Shown here one piece after another: positions 32,419 to 43,484 of a stretch of DNA of 64,000 nucleotides. Below the pieces are notes generated by a model that worked only from the letters and a program-made list of their open reading frames with translations, was not told the origin of the DNA and ran no database searches. This DNA comes from Macrostomum hystrix (taxonomy: Eukaryota > Platyhelminthes > Macrostomidae), in contig CATNEN010000038.1 of the NCBI GenBank assembly GCA_950097015.1, forward strand, positions 32,636,501 to 32,700,500, in the 5' to 3' direction. The stretch's first letter is position 1, and the number at the start of each line of letters is the position of its first letter. The translations under genes were made by a program, and so were the position numbers.

Positions 32419-34719
32419 TTAATCATGTTCAAACTCTTTGAACAATGGCACAGCGCAATAACAGTCTTTGCTGAACGATTCTACTGGAACAGCGATGCAG
32501 GGTCGATCGACCTCTGAAAAATTAACTATACGTTCGCGTCTGGCCGATCTGGGCGCATTAGACAGGGATATCAATACAAAATTGAATGTCGAAGACTTTT
32601 TGAACATGGATTCCAGCAATGCTTTCCAATTAAGTAAATCGATGGGGAAAGTTGCTGCTGGTACTCGTAAAACAAAATCAAACAGCGAACCAATGGGATC
32701 CAAAATTTGCACTCGAATAGTATTAGGCTCGAGGAACTCTGCAATAGTGCAGATTTCGCCGGACTTCAATTGGCAAAGATGGTTAGAATTTTTCGACGCA
32801 CAAGCTGAGCTTGTCGAGAAAAAATGTCCATTAAAATAAGCAAGTGAGTTTCGAAGAATACCATGTGGCCTGGATGGCTCTAAAGATATAGAGTTAACTG
32901 CATCCACTACAATAGAGTCCTTAACACAAGAAAAGTAGTGATGTAGCAACTTTTGAAACAAAAACTTGCGAACAAGCTGTGGGCCAAATGACACAGTTCC
33001 GCATAAGAACTTTTTGAACATGCCAATGGAGCTCTCAAATGCGAACATAGAATAATTAAATACAGGTCCGTACAATTCGTACTGTTCAGCCATATGCAAA
33101 AGCAGGTGGAAATTAAGGCGGAGTACTTTCGGTCCGAATATTTGCTGAGCATTGGAGATAAAAGCTTTGCATAGCTTTTCGATATCAGTCTTATTTGATT
33201 GGGGGCTATACAACATGTGATAAATAAGAACTAAATTAGTTAACAGCAGTTTCAATGGAAAATGCGAAATTCTCTGCAAAAACGTAGGAAGAAGAAAGTA
33301 TAGCGCAAAGTTTTTAAAATGCTTTGCTTTCCAATCTGAAAAGCCTTTAAAATTTGTGTTGATTGTGATGCTAGAAGGAGTTATAGATTGACGAATACAA
33401 TTAGATATGAAATCCATGCAATTAGCTGAGCAAAAATACAACTCGCGCCTGTTTGCAGGTAATGACAGCTCTTCTAGTAGATACTTGGTGTGGCCTTCGA
33501 AAAAGCAGTGTAAACTGTCAATAGGATTGCAGCTGGGAAACGGAACATAGTCTAACAAGCAACTGCGCATCTTTACGCCAAAAACAGGCCGATTTCGAAT
33601 TTGTGCGAGCCGACAGTGTTCAAGATGGGAAGATGGGTTTCTCAAAGGAAACAAGTAGCCTTCACCATAGCGGAAGATCCAGTTTTTACCTTTCTCGGAT
33701 ACTTTAAAGCTCTCACCTGGGTGCAAGCACCTAGGACAGCTAAACGCACCATTGTACTGGTGAATGCAGAAGAGCTTAGCAAGAGCGGGCAAGTCACAAA
33801 CAAAGAGTGTGTAATGGACATGAACGGTGTATTCCGAGAATATAAACTGTTTTGGCAAATTGTTCATAATTTCAGACAGAAAAGACTGGAAATGCGGGAC
33901 TGCCTTCGATGAAACAAGAGCAATTAGAATTAAATTTGCAAAGCGTTGACGGATGTAAACAGGAAGGTTTAGAAGTTGAGCCTGAAATGGCCAAAAGCTA
34001 CTCTGAACAGATTCAAAAAAATTGGCGCCATCAGCTGAGATTAGAAGATGCAAGTGAAGCGACTTGCCAGAAGATAGGCTTAAGCCTTGTTCTTTAACTA
34101 TTTTGGAATTCAAAACGTCTGTGTTTTTATCCTTTTGCAATTCTTGCTCATACTGCAGAATAGTTGAAGTGTGGCTGCTTAAGATAGTCCGCAGCTGTGG
34201 AACAATATTGAGCTGTGTCACAGCAACATTTGACTTTGGGGAATGAACCTGACACTGGCTTTTGCATTCTGGGCAAAAGCCAAATTCAGACACGTCACTA
34301 TCATCAAGAGGGCAAGTATCTTGAATCAATGATTTGAGCAACTTGACGCTATTTGGAAGAGCTAGAGAATCTCTACTAAAAATAGAAAGTAGCTTCAGGA
34401 GTCTATCAAGAGCAGCCTCTGAAACTCCGGAAGTAATTGCCCACTGAAAAATCAGAGCCGCCTGCACACTGGGATCTGAGATGGAAGCCAAATTCGCTAA
34501 GCTATCTGAACTCTCCTCAAGCACAGGCACAGCATTGTTTTCACCAATAAAAGTTTCCACAGCGTCAGGACAGCTGTGCGAGTGCGTTACACCGGCTTCG
34601 CTTGAAATTGAACTCCTATTACTTGTAGAAAAACTATTTGAGGGAGAAGAAATCGCCTGACAAGAGTAGGCTGAGTAATTAGTAGAAAGAGAGTGCTCAG
34701 ATTCTGATTTACTAGACAT
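32419..34719 (-). CDS. EnSpm/CACTA-type (Tnp2-like) transposase
   Basis: A single uninterrupted 766-codon frame. The N-terminus (1-100) is Ser-rich and low complexity. C149-x2-C152 and further Cys/His suggest a zinc site. The core has SADGANFF (D230), then SSFWPFQAQLLNLP, FVCDLPALAK (D309), CPRCLHPGE (C328, C331) and PIDSLHCFFEGHTKYLLEEL (D401, H404, E408). This D...WP...NLP / CD-PA / D-x2-H-x3-EG-x-K series is the one expected of the Tnp2-type RNase-H-like fold in animal EnSpm elements, which excise and reinsert the transposon. There is an in-frame TGA 15 nt upstream, so the ATG at 34719 must be the start, only 49 nt after the accessory gene's stop. The full open frame suggests recent activity. 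Confidence 0.82.
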   Translation of the reverse strand: MSSKSESEHSLSTNYSAYSCQAISSPSNSFSTSNRSSISSEAGVTHSHSCPDAVETFIGENNAVPVLEESSDSLANLASISDPSVQAALIFQWAITSGVSEAALDRLLKLLSIFSRDSLALPNSVKLLKSLIQDTCPLDDSDVSEFGFCPECKSQCQVHSPKSNVAVTQLNIVPQLRTILSSHTSTILQYEQELQKDKNTDVLNSKIVKEQGLSLSSGKSLHLHLLISADGANFFESVQSSFWPFQAQLLNLPVYIRQRFANLILIALVSSKAVPHFQSFLSEIMNNLPKQFIFSEYTVHVHYTLFVCDLPALAKLFCIHQYNGAFSCPRCLHPGESFKVSEKGKNWIFRYGEGYLFPLRNPSSHLEHCRLAQIRNRPVFGVKMRSCLLDYVPFPSCNPIDSLHCFFEGHTKYLLEELSLPANRRELYFCSANCMDFISNCIRQSITPSSITINTNFKGFSDWKAKHFKNFALYFLLPTFLQRISHFPLKLLLTNLVLIYHMLYSPQSNKTDIEKLCKAFISNAQQIFGPKVLRLNFHLLLHMAEQYELYGPVFNYSMFAFESSIGMFKKFLCGTVSFGPQLVRKFLFQKLLHHYFSCVKDSIVVDAVNSISLEPSRPHGILRNSLAYFNGHFFSTSSACASKNSNHLCQLKSGEICTIAEFLEPNTIRVQILDPIGSLFDFVLRVPAATFPIDLLNWKALLESMFKKSSTFNFVLISLSNAPRSARRERIVNFSEVDRPCIAVPVESFSKDCYCAVPLFKEFEHD

Positions 34720-34768
34720 AAAAATAGCAATTCAAATATTCAAAAGTTACTAGAATTTTTTCCGCAAT

Positions 34769-36719
34769 TCACGGTCCCATTCGCCTTGAGCGGGAAATGG
34801 AATCCCCTGACTCGGGTCCAGAAGCAGCAGTTGAAGTTCGCTTTCTCGCCCGTGTCTCCTCCCTGGCCAGCTGATTGAGATGGTCTCGTACAGACTTCCA
34901 GATTTCGTGGAAGTCGTAGCCAGATGTTCGATAGCACAATTGAAGCAAACCTGAAAATTCACGAGTATAGTAAAATATTTTTACAATAGACATTGTGTAC
35001 TGTGTTTATAGTAGAAATAGGCTAAATTTAAAAGGAAGTTGATTTATGATGCTAATCATTAAATAGGTCAATGGGATGTATTGAACTTTAGAACTATTTT
35101 TCCTCAATTTCTTTTATCTCAGACCTAAATGTGTTTTTTTAGAAAATATCCCAAGTATTGGATTCAGATCATTTAGCATTAATTAGCCTAAATTGCTTTA
35201 TAATAAAAAAATTGCACAAAACTGTGAAAAAATTATATATATATATTTACGTTGAAACTCTGTCACATGCTCAGATGGAGCAGGCCTTCGGGAACTGCGA
35301 GCACCACAGGATGAATCGATTATATGCTCAAGCAAGTAGCCTTCGCCAAATCGCAGCTTGATATACCTTCGGAGGAACACCTTAGGATCGTTGCAAAGAA
35401 TTGAAGACAGCTCAGCTAGGGAACCATCAATGCACCTAAATTCCTAAAAAATGTTATTATATAGTAGAACTTTTATACTACAGACGTGATGCTGCTGATG
35501 CTAAGAAAAAACTGACATACCTCATTTTGGTATTCTTTAATTGTTAGCATTCCACCAAAGTTGTCATCCTTTTTTAAAAGTCGGCATATCCTTGCAGCAA
35601 GACGCTTCTCAAGAGAAAGCAACTCGGATTGAATGAACAGTTTTAGATCTAGAGTAAGATATATGCTCATATATAAAAATATGGTGATTTTGATTTTTAA
35701 TAATGTGATTGTATCATATTAAAAAAATAAAATTATACCTTTCATTGTTGCATCCGATTCACTGTTTACTATCTGTACCCCTCGGAGGGGTTGCACTTCT
35801 TGAATTGCACCTAGTGATAAAAAAGGCTTATTGCTACAAAAATATTGACTCATTTGGTATTTGGTTTTCAATTAGGTGTAATAGAATATACAAACTTGAT
35901 TCCAAGAGGCCTGTGGCACGAGCTTGCTCATTTTCAACCAAAGATGCCTCTCTCTCAAATGCAGAAATGGCTTTTTCTAAAAAATAATAATTAATCAAAT
36001 AATACAACAAAAAAAACAAATTGCAAACAATTAATAGTTCATATATATTGCAGTTTTACCCATTGATTGAGTAGCTGGTATCGCCAAATTTGGTTCGCCA
36101 CTTTCACTATCCACTTCATAAAGCTCGTCAAGTAGTCCATGCTGATGACAACTAGAACTTGAAGCAACCTGCTTTGAACTAGATGACCTTATTGTCCTTA
36201 CATTTGCAATGCCAGCTTGGGGATCTTTCATTGCAAAAAGCTCAATAGCTTGGCTAATCAATGAATCAGTATTTTCAGCCTCACTAACCAAGTTGGAAAG
36301 TTGGTTCATAGTTGAAGCCATTTGCCTTTCACTACCTTTTGCCACAAGTGTAGCAGAAAATAGTTTGCCATACATGCGTAAAAAGACTTTAGTCCCCTAA
36401 AATATAATTTAATAAAGTAATATTACATTTGTAGTTGGAATAATTTGTTTTAGAAACCATGTACTCAATAACAAAATATTATGCATATAAATCCAACTTA
36501 AAATCTTACTTGTGCAAGTTCCAACTTTTCATCATTAGTTATTGTACTTGGCCAATAGGGAGACCCAAATGCAATGGTCACATATTGCTCATCATGGCCA
36601 ACATTGTGAAGAATAAAGCAGAAAAACAATGCTGAATTGTCATTTCCAAATTTAGAAGTACTTTTTGTCTGCTTTCGAAGAGGCCTAGAATTAGATGCAC
36701 TTAATCCAATATCATCCAT
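34769..36719 (-). CDS. Transposon accessory protein, 7 exons, family unrecognised
   Basis: Seven minus-strand exons keep one frame across six GT-AG introns: 36719-36510, 36396-36060, 35976-35896, 35810-35739, 35648-35521, 35443-35251 and 34950-34769; total 400 residues. Phases 0, 1, 1, 1, 0 and 1 all match, which strongly supports the model. The N-terminus has a WPSTITNDEKLELAQ segment; the middle is Ser-rich; residues about 150-260 look helical and charged; the C-terminal third (CNDPKVFLRRYIKLRFGEG, then YRTSGYDFHEIWKSVRDHL) looks like a small globular helical domain, possibly DNA-binding, followed by a basic Arg/Ser tail. I could not place it in a named family. It lies inside the EnSpm element upstream of the transposase on the same strand, so a role in transposition is inferred from position. 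A pyrimidine-rich acceptor (CTTTTTCAG) lies just before the ATG. Confidence 0.7.
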
Positions 36720-37857
36720 AACAATTTCTTCTGAAAAAGTTTCACAAGGAGATAAGGTTTGAAGAATCAATCAAGAGGCCAATGACAAACCAATTAGAAT
36801 TGTATATAAAAAAATTTAATGTAGGGACCCTAGGCCCCTATGATTTTAAATAAAAATTATAATATAAGGCCTAGGCCCTATATATAGGCCTATAATTATA
36901 AAGTTGTGCCATTGTGGATTTTCTGATACAAAGTAGACAATATTAGGCCTAATTGGGCCTAGTCTAGTCTAGTTTTGATTATAGACTGTATATTAGATAC
37001 AAAGGACATGAAAGGTCTCGAAATTAAGTACCAATTACCATAATATACTATTATTTTTTATTATTTTGAAACTGTCAGCCTACCATGTGATTTTTATCAT
37101 TAGGCTATGGCCTAGGTCTAGGATGCCACTTTAGACTAGGCCTTTGGCTTTGGTTAGGCCAACCTATCATTATAAAAATGCAGCAAAATATCATTCAAAA
37201 ATATACATCTAACCCCTATAGGTTATCTTTGCATCCCAAATATAATATATAATAGGGTTTCTATTTTCTAATATATCTACAAATACAATTTTCACTGAAG
37301 GAGTGAAGATCAAAATTAGCATGTCAAAAAACCTTACAAGCCACCGAATTTTAAAACTAGCTACCAAAAGTGGAACTGGAAGTATATAGCTAAGAAAAAA
37401 CATAAACATAAACATAGCACATAGTGACACATAATGAAATGATGACAACATGCAAGAGTGACAGAGTCCTCTTAGAAAGGAAAAATAGGCCTAGTAATTT
37501 ATGTTTATGGGAAGTTAAGTCCGTAATTAACTAAACCGAAACAAAATGGCCAACAAAATTGCTGGTAATATATTCAAAGCAATTTGTAGGTGAAGATTTT
37601 AACAAATTTATTAAACTATTTTTTGTATTTACAATTTCGCTTTTATTAAATATATTTAAAACTTTATTAGATATACATAAAATAGCCTGAAATTTTTTAT
37701 AAGCTTAGTTATTTATTTTCCCGTATGAACTCCCTGACATGGATGATTTTACCATGGAAAGTTTTAAAAATCCATGCATGAAAATACCATGAACATGCAT
37801 GATTTATCAATGGATCATGGATCATAGATGATTTATCCATGATAAGAGAGTAGGGTA

Positions 37858-38670
37858 CGCCTTCTATCTGTCGTTGCATAGTCATAGATACCGGGACAGG
37901 TAAACCGGTCCAACCAGCTAGTCGGAGAAAACCCCATACTCAATCCCACGTCAGTAAGTAGCTTGCGCTGAGCTCGGCACGTCTGGCCAACTGCTGACGG
38001 AGTGTTAGACAGGGATTGGCAAGCACGGAAGTACTCTCCATCTCGCCGACAATCATCGTTGGGACGCCGTCGAATTGACATTTGGTGTGGCACGATAGAA
38101 CTATCGTCGTGCCATAGTGCGGAAGTGCTTGCTGGTCGCCTCGGTTTCAGACTAGGGACTTTGGGTTAGGTTTTCGTGTTATTGGGCCTCGTAATTTGTC
38201 TTGTTTTTTTATAGGGACTATCTGCTTTTTGTCCAGGAGTTATTTGTGTTAACCGTTGTGGTTATTTCGGTGAGTTCTTGTCATTGTCCAGAGCGTTTTC
38301 GAGTTGAGATCGAGTTATCGTGATTTCGTTATTATCGAGTAGAGTTCGCGTTGTTATTCTTGTGTTGAGGTTATTGAGATTTTGTTTAGTAAATTACCAG
38401 TAAGTTGTTGTGAATTGTGAATTGTTATATTTAATTTTGAGTACAGTATCTGGCAGGGGACGGAAAAAGCACTGCCAGGGGAATTAATTTTTCATAGCCT
38501 TCTCTTATTAACTAATTAATAACTAATTAACACTTAAATATCAGCTGCTTAGCTTGGACTTTTGAATCGTCTTGTCTTCGTTATTTTCGAGTTACGGCAA
38601 TAGAATCTCTCGCAAAGAGTAGGGCACCCGACCTCATTTAGGACCTCAACGCAAAAAGACCTAAGTAAAA
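37858..38670. other. Non-coding segment between nested elements
   Basis: Sequence between the right end of the EnSpm element and the RTE-like coding remnant. It may be the retrotransposon's 3' region or part of the host element. It contains a strong stem: TGGCACGA and TCGTGCCA flank CGATAG-AA-CTATCG at about 38089-38115. No gene seen. Confidence 0.4.
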
Positions 38671-38674
38671 AAAA

Positions 38675-41645
38675 TCAGAGCCTGGGCGCGAACAAAGGCC
38701 GCACCGCCGGCAGAGTCCGGGGCACCAGTGTCGGCCAGCAGCAATCGACCAAATTCCGAGTTCGGGCCTGGCCGCGCCGGTAGGGTGCCTGCAGCGTGAG
38801 CAGCAGCACCTCCTGCACCGGCTGTGGGCAGTAGGACTCGGCGCGGATGATGTGGCCTTCCGGCTGTAGTCGCCGACAGCGCAGATATTCACTTGGACGG
38901 GTCAGGCCGGCGCGGCGATAGAATGCAGCGTTAGTAACTCGCTCGTCGCTGATCTTAAAGACGGCGCGCAGCAGGCCGGCGTTCGCCACGTTTACTTGCT
39001 GTTCGAGCGAGTCCGTCAGAGTCCAGGTCTCAGCGTTGTACAACAGGACGGTCTCGAAGACCGCCTGGAACAGCACCGCCCTCTGGCGATCAGGTAGGGC
39101 CTCGGACTGCAGGACCGCCCTCACAGAACAAAAGGCAGCCCAGGCGAGCCCGCGGCGACGCCGCAGATCTTCGCGGACGTCAGGTACCAGACCACCGAGG
39201 TAGACGAACTGTTGACAGCGCGGAAGCTCAGTGCCTCGGCAGAGAATTGCGGCCTCGATGTCACCCTGCCCGCAGAGCACCACGGTCTTCCTCGTGTTGA
39301 CCACCAGGCTGACGCTCGCTGCAACGCCAATAGGCTTGTCTAGCTGGCGCTGGGCGCCCTCTACAGTCGAGGACAACATGGCGAGGTCGTTGGCGTAGCC
39401 AAGCACGTTGAGCCGCCTTTCCGGTTGACGTCGATCCCCGCGTCGGCGCAGAAGGAAACCATGATCGTCGGTAGGCAGAGCATTTAGAGTAGAGCAGAGT
39501 ACCAGGTCAAGCATCAGGACGAACAGGAACGGCGCTAGCGTGTACCCTTGAAGCACCCCGGAGGATGTCTCGAAGGAGTCAGACAGGCCGTCCGGCGTCA
39601 TCACAGCTGCTCTCATAGCACACACAGTACAACGCCATGATGGCGGAGATCAGCTGCTCTGGCACATGATACGCATGGAGCACATGCGGGAGCGCAGTCC
39701 TCGCTAACGAGTCGAAAGCCTTCGTGAAGTCAATGAAGACGACAATCAGTCCAACTGGCGCGTGCGCACCTCTTCGATGATGCGGTGAAGAGCCAGAATG
39801 TGCCGCGGTGGGGCCGAAACTCATTCTGCTCAGGTCGCAGGTAGGGATCCAGCACGGGTTGCAACCGCGATAGCAGCATCCGGTTGAACAACTTCGCGAC
39901 GCAGGATTGCAGGCAGATTCCTCTGCGCTCCTGCCTCTAATCGTGTGGTGCCCGGCTTCTAAGGAATGGTGATGATGTGCGCCATGGTCCAATCCGTGAG
40001 CGCCGCCTCACCGAAAAGTACGAGGTTCATCACACGGGCGACCTCACTGGCCACACAGTGGATGCGCATCGCCTCGATGGGCACCTCGTCTGGACCAAGC
40101 GCTTTGCCGCCCGATGTCTTCTGGTCGAGCATCACTACATCAGCCAGGGTGACTGGTGCTACACTGAAGCTCTCCTCCGACGGCAACGGCGTCTCTGGTG
40201 GCGTCAGGATGTTGGGCAGCGGGGGGAGAAAGCGGTGAAAAACTCGCGCAGCTCGTTCCAGCGCTCATCCGAAGTGTCGCCTGCCAGGATCAGCTTGATG
40301 CACCGCTTCCGCCCCCGACAGAGAATTAATGGCAGACCAGGCCACGCGCCCTCTCGCGTCGGGCCCTGCGGCAGCGACGGCTTGGATGACTTCATCGACA
40401 GCGGCACGCTGCCGCTGCAGATAAACTGGCGCCAGAGCCTCTTCCGCCTCACGAGTAGGTTGCCTGCTCAGACGGAGCCTATCCAATTCCTCCCTCTTGT
40501 TGAATCGCGGGTCGTCAGACTGGCAGCCCATGCTGGGCCGGTCGCATCAACGGAACCGCTTGTTCTGCGGCGGCTCGTTCTGCGGCACTTACATCCGCGT
40601 ACTCGGCGCCTCCACGCTTGCCGCCGAGCGCAGTGATAAAAGGCTAGCAAAGCGGCGATGCGTCTCGGCGTCTTTGAGGGCGCGGTAGTAGCGCCGCGGG
40701 TGCCGCTTAGGCGGACGATAGAGCGCATCAGGCCGCAGTTCAAGGTCAAGGTCGCAGATGAGGAGCTGATGATCGGACCGTCGAGACAGCGGCGTGATAG
40801 TGCGGCAGCGCTCTCGGAAGCGCACGAGCACGTGGTCGAGCTGTGCCAGCCTCCTCGTAGCAAACCGGCACGCGCGCATTCTACCGCCTCCGCTTACACC
40901 CCACGAAAGTCGCGAGCCTGCTGGGTGACTTACAGAAGCAAGTGTTGGCCGACACCATATCCTGCCTCTCCAGGAAGTCCTCCAGCGCTTGAGTGTTGCC
41001 GTTCTCGTGGGGCGCCACAAACAAACGTGGGGCGTGGGGCTCGGACCTGCGCGGAACTGCGTTTAGGTCTCCGATCAGGATGACTACTGTGTCGCGCTGC
41101 GCCGTTTCCTCCACGCGTGCAGAGAGCTGCTCGAAGAAGCTCTGAGCCTCATCTGGGCGGGTGGCAGGGGGTGCGTAAACTCAGAACAGGGCAAGCATTC
41201 CAGTCGCGAAGCCTGACGTCTACCCGAGACAAGCTGGAAGAGCAGCGATAGCTCTGCTGCAGTCTCGGGCCAATCAGTGCTGACCAACTCCGATCCACGA
41301 CCTCGTTGATCCGCTGAGGTGTACCAGAGTGTCCAACCGGAGCCCAAGTCCTCAAAGTGAAGTCCAGGATGGGTTCTGATGGACACCTCCTCATGTGAGA
41401 TGACGTCACAACTGAGGTCGAGCGCTAGCTTTCCCAGCAACCCTCTCCGTCAGGCGGCCTTAAGAGTGCGACAGTTCAGCGTCCCGACTCGAAGTGTGTC
41501 CTGTGGTAGAACTGGGGCTCGGTAGTGGTGAGCCTCATGGTCTCCGGCGCCGCCCGGAAGACCCAGATGAACTCGTATGGCAGCAGCTCGGCGCGACGCC
41601 ACGTTGCCAGCCTCGCCGGTTTCGCTCGCGACGGCGCTCAACTCG
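38675..41645 (-). pseudogene. Decayed RTE-like non-LTR retrotransposon
   Basis: Minus-strand fragments in shifting frames, in the usual order for a non-LTR element. Endonuclease pieces at 41645-40881 include RVGTLNCRTLK and LIGDLNAVPRR; a linker piece has QLDHVLVRF (40589-41020). Reverse transcriptase pieces at 40186-38675 include FIDFTKAFDSLAR, SGVLQGYTLAPFLFVLMLD and GYANDLAML. The LQG-TLAP-LF wording is typical of RTE-clade enzymes. Several frameshifts break the frame, and the usual catalytic Y-A-D-D reads Y-A-N-D, so this copy cannot be active. Boundaries of the element are not resolved. Confidence 0.8.
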
Positions 41646-41974
41646 CCGATGCGCGCTCCGCTGCCCCCGCTTTGTCCTGCCGCTGGGGGACACAGCGCGG
41701 CTCACCGTCTTGACCACGAGGAGGTCGCGGCATGTTTCTGCACCGGAGTGCAAATAAATTAAGACTAATATTAAGAATGAATAAAGAGAAGTAAATAAAA
41801 TATGGATTAACAATAATTATAAAATATTTATTTATAGCGCTAGTGTACATCCTCCTTTCCCCCGGTCTGGGGTGCATTTGTTAAGGTTAGTATCTTTAGT
41901 AACAATATGAAACATTAGCCTATCGCAAATAGAAAATCTGCGCTTTTTGTCTCCGGGCTCTGTATTGTCGTTTT

Positions 41975-42179
41975 TAAGTGTCAGACTAAATAGTTCGTAT
42001 CCGATGTAACTCGTTTTTATCCGTTTCCGCCATTCGCCATCCGCGTTTTATCCATTATTTCCGTTCCGCATCCGCATCCGTTTCCGCAATCCGCGTTTTA
42101 CTAACTATTTCCGTATTCCGCGTTTTATCCGACGCATCCGGTCCGGATCCGCGTCCGTTTCCGCGTTTTATCCGGTACC
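41975..42179 (-). repeat. Right inverted arm of the 11.5-kb element
   Basis: Reverse complement of 30687-30893; ends CCGGTACC at 42179, directly followed by the duplicated GTTGAAACG. It diverges slightly from the left arm in its inner half. Confidence 0.85.
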
Positions 42180-42188
42180 GTTGAAACG

Positions 42189-43480
42189 TGAAAAGTACAA
42201 TTTTGAATACATAAACATTTACAAACTAAAATATCGAAGAGTGAAGGACTTTACATAAGAGTCGAATCATATTTATTTTATCTTACCTACACAAAAATGC
42301 TTGTGCAAACAAACTTTTTTTACTACATTCTTCTCTATCTTTCGTTATAACTATGTCATTTTTTCGTTTAGTTTTAAAATTAGGCAAATGTAAACTAAAT
42401 TAAATATAACTTAATAATGTAATGGTTTCCCGATGGATAGGCCTATTGAGATTGATATTCGATGAATCAAAATTCTATAAAATAAAACAAACTCGGAGTG
42501 TCGACACTTTATATTCTCCATACAGCAACCGAGATATGATATCGTGTAAAATTTCTACCAAATTGGACTGGTAGTTTCGGAGATCCTACACACTAAATAT
42601 ACTACTTGCTAATATACTGGATATACTGGACTGGAATATATAATATAATATAATATAATTCCAATATAATATACTGGAAATAATTCATATTAGTAACTCA
42701 CTTAAATATTATGAGTCTGCAGGTCTAGCTGATAAATAAACAACATTTATTGGTCTAAAATTCTAGTTTCTTTTATAATCAAAGTAGTAAATAAAAAATC
42801 TGGCAATCTTTCAGTTCAGCACGTTTAATTGTTTTTAATTTTATTTAGTCAATTTCATAACTTCAGAATAACTTCAGTTTGACAACTCAATCTCAAATTA
42901 CCAGCATGGCAGGATGTCCACCAGCTCCAACAACCATTGTACCACCTGGTGAACTTTGACAGCCTGCCGAATTGTGCAACTTGGACCCTATGATGCATGA
43001 ACTGAGTGCGATGACAGCAAATCCAATGGAGACCGTCAAGTGGCTGGCCAAGTATCGGCTTCTGGCAAATGAATGCTATTGTGACAGTTGTCCCAGTCAT
43101 CCATCAATGCATCTTCAATGTCGTGGTTGAGACCGCTTTGTTGATGACTGTGCATGGGCCTGTCCCCAATGCCGATTGCAGGCTTCAGTCCACAAGGGTT
43201 CCTTCTTCGAGGGAAGCTATCTGATGCTGACCCAGCTACTTGACCTGATCTACTGTTGGGATTAGGCCTACTGGTTTTAAATCGTCTGAAATGATTAAAC
43301 CTTCGAAACTGCAAGATTGCCAAAAATCTAAATAATATTTGTCAAAAAATTTATTCTATATCTTAATTTAAATTGTTAAATTAATTTAGGTTGTCTATTA
43401 TATATACATATATACACATAAAATTTATGTTTGTTTAAAATTAGGGCTACTAAACCATTTTGCCACCCATTAAAAGGTAG
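42189..43480. other. Intergenic, no supported gene
   Basis: AT-rich DNA with a short TATAATATAATA run near 42635-42670. A less AT-rich patch at 42855-43323 contains overlapping minus-strand frames of 81 and 95 codons, but no domain or splice support, so I do not call a gene. Confidence 0.4.
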
Positions 43481-43484
43481 GCCT

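Larger units (their letters stand above)
31272..37855 (-). mobile_element. EnSpm/CACTA-type DNA transposon, apparently complete
   Basis: Inverted ends CCCTACTCTC...GAGAGTAGGG, extended imperfectly by a shared ATGGATAAATCAT block, flanked by TA on both sides. Subterminal regions (31272-31440 and 37735-37855) are crowded with CATGGAT/ATCCATG motifs in both orientations, as is usual in this superfamily for transposase binding. Inside, on the minus strand, are a seven-exon accessory gene (34769-36719) and a 766-codon transposase frame (32419-34719). The first bases differ from the canonical CACTA, so assignment rests on the transposase type and the subterminal repeats. Confidence 0.75.
30687..42179. 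mobile_element. Large inverted-repeat element (Mutator-like ends) holding nested insertions
   Basis: Starts GGTACCGGATAAAACGCGG and ends with the reverse complement (CCGCGTTTTATCCGGTACC). The arms are about 200 bp and near-identical over at least the outer 65 bp. The direct repeat GTTGAAACG (9 bp) sits immediately outside both ends (30678-30686 and 42180-42188). A 9-bp duplication with long terminal inverted repeats is the pattern of Mutator-like elements. No transposase of that class was found inside; the interior is accounted for by a hAT-type MITE, an EnSpm-type element and an RTE-like remnant, so this looks like a non-autonomous element that became a landing site. Confidence 0.7.

Noticed and set aside
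34750..34962. Alternative last-exon frame ending WDRELRKKF for the accessory gene
   Set aside because: The phase at the 34950 acceptor (1) requires the other frame, which reads RLLQLCYRTSGYDF and stops at 34769.
42855..43323. Minus-strand frames of 81 and 95 codons
   Set aside because: They overlap in different frames and show no recognisable domain, in-phase splice partner or convincing start context.
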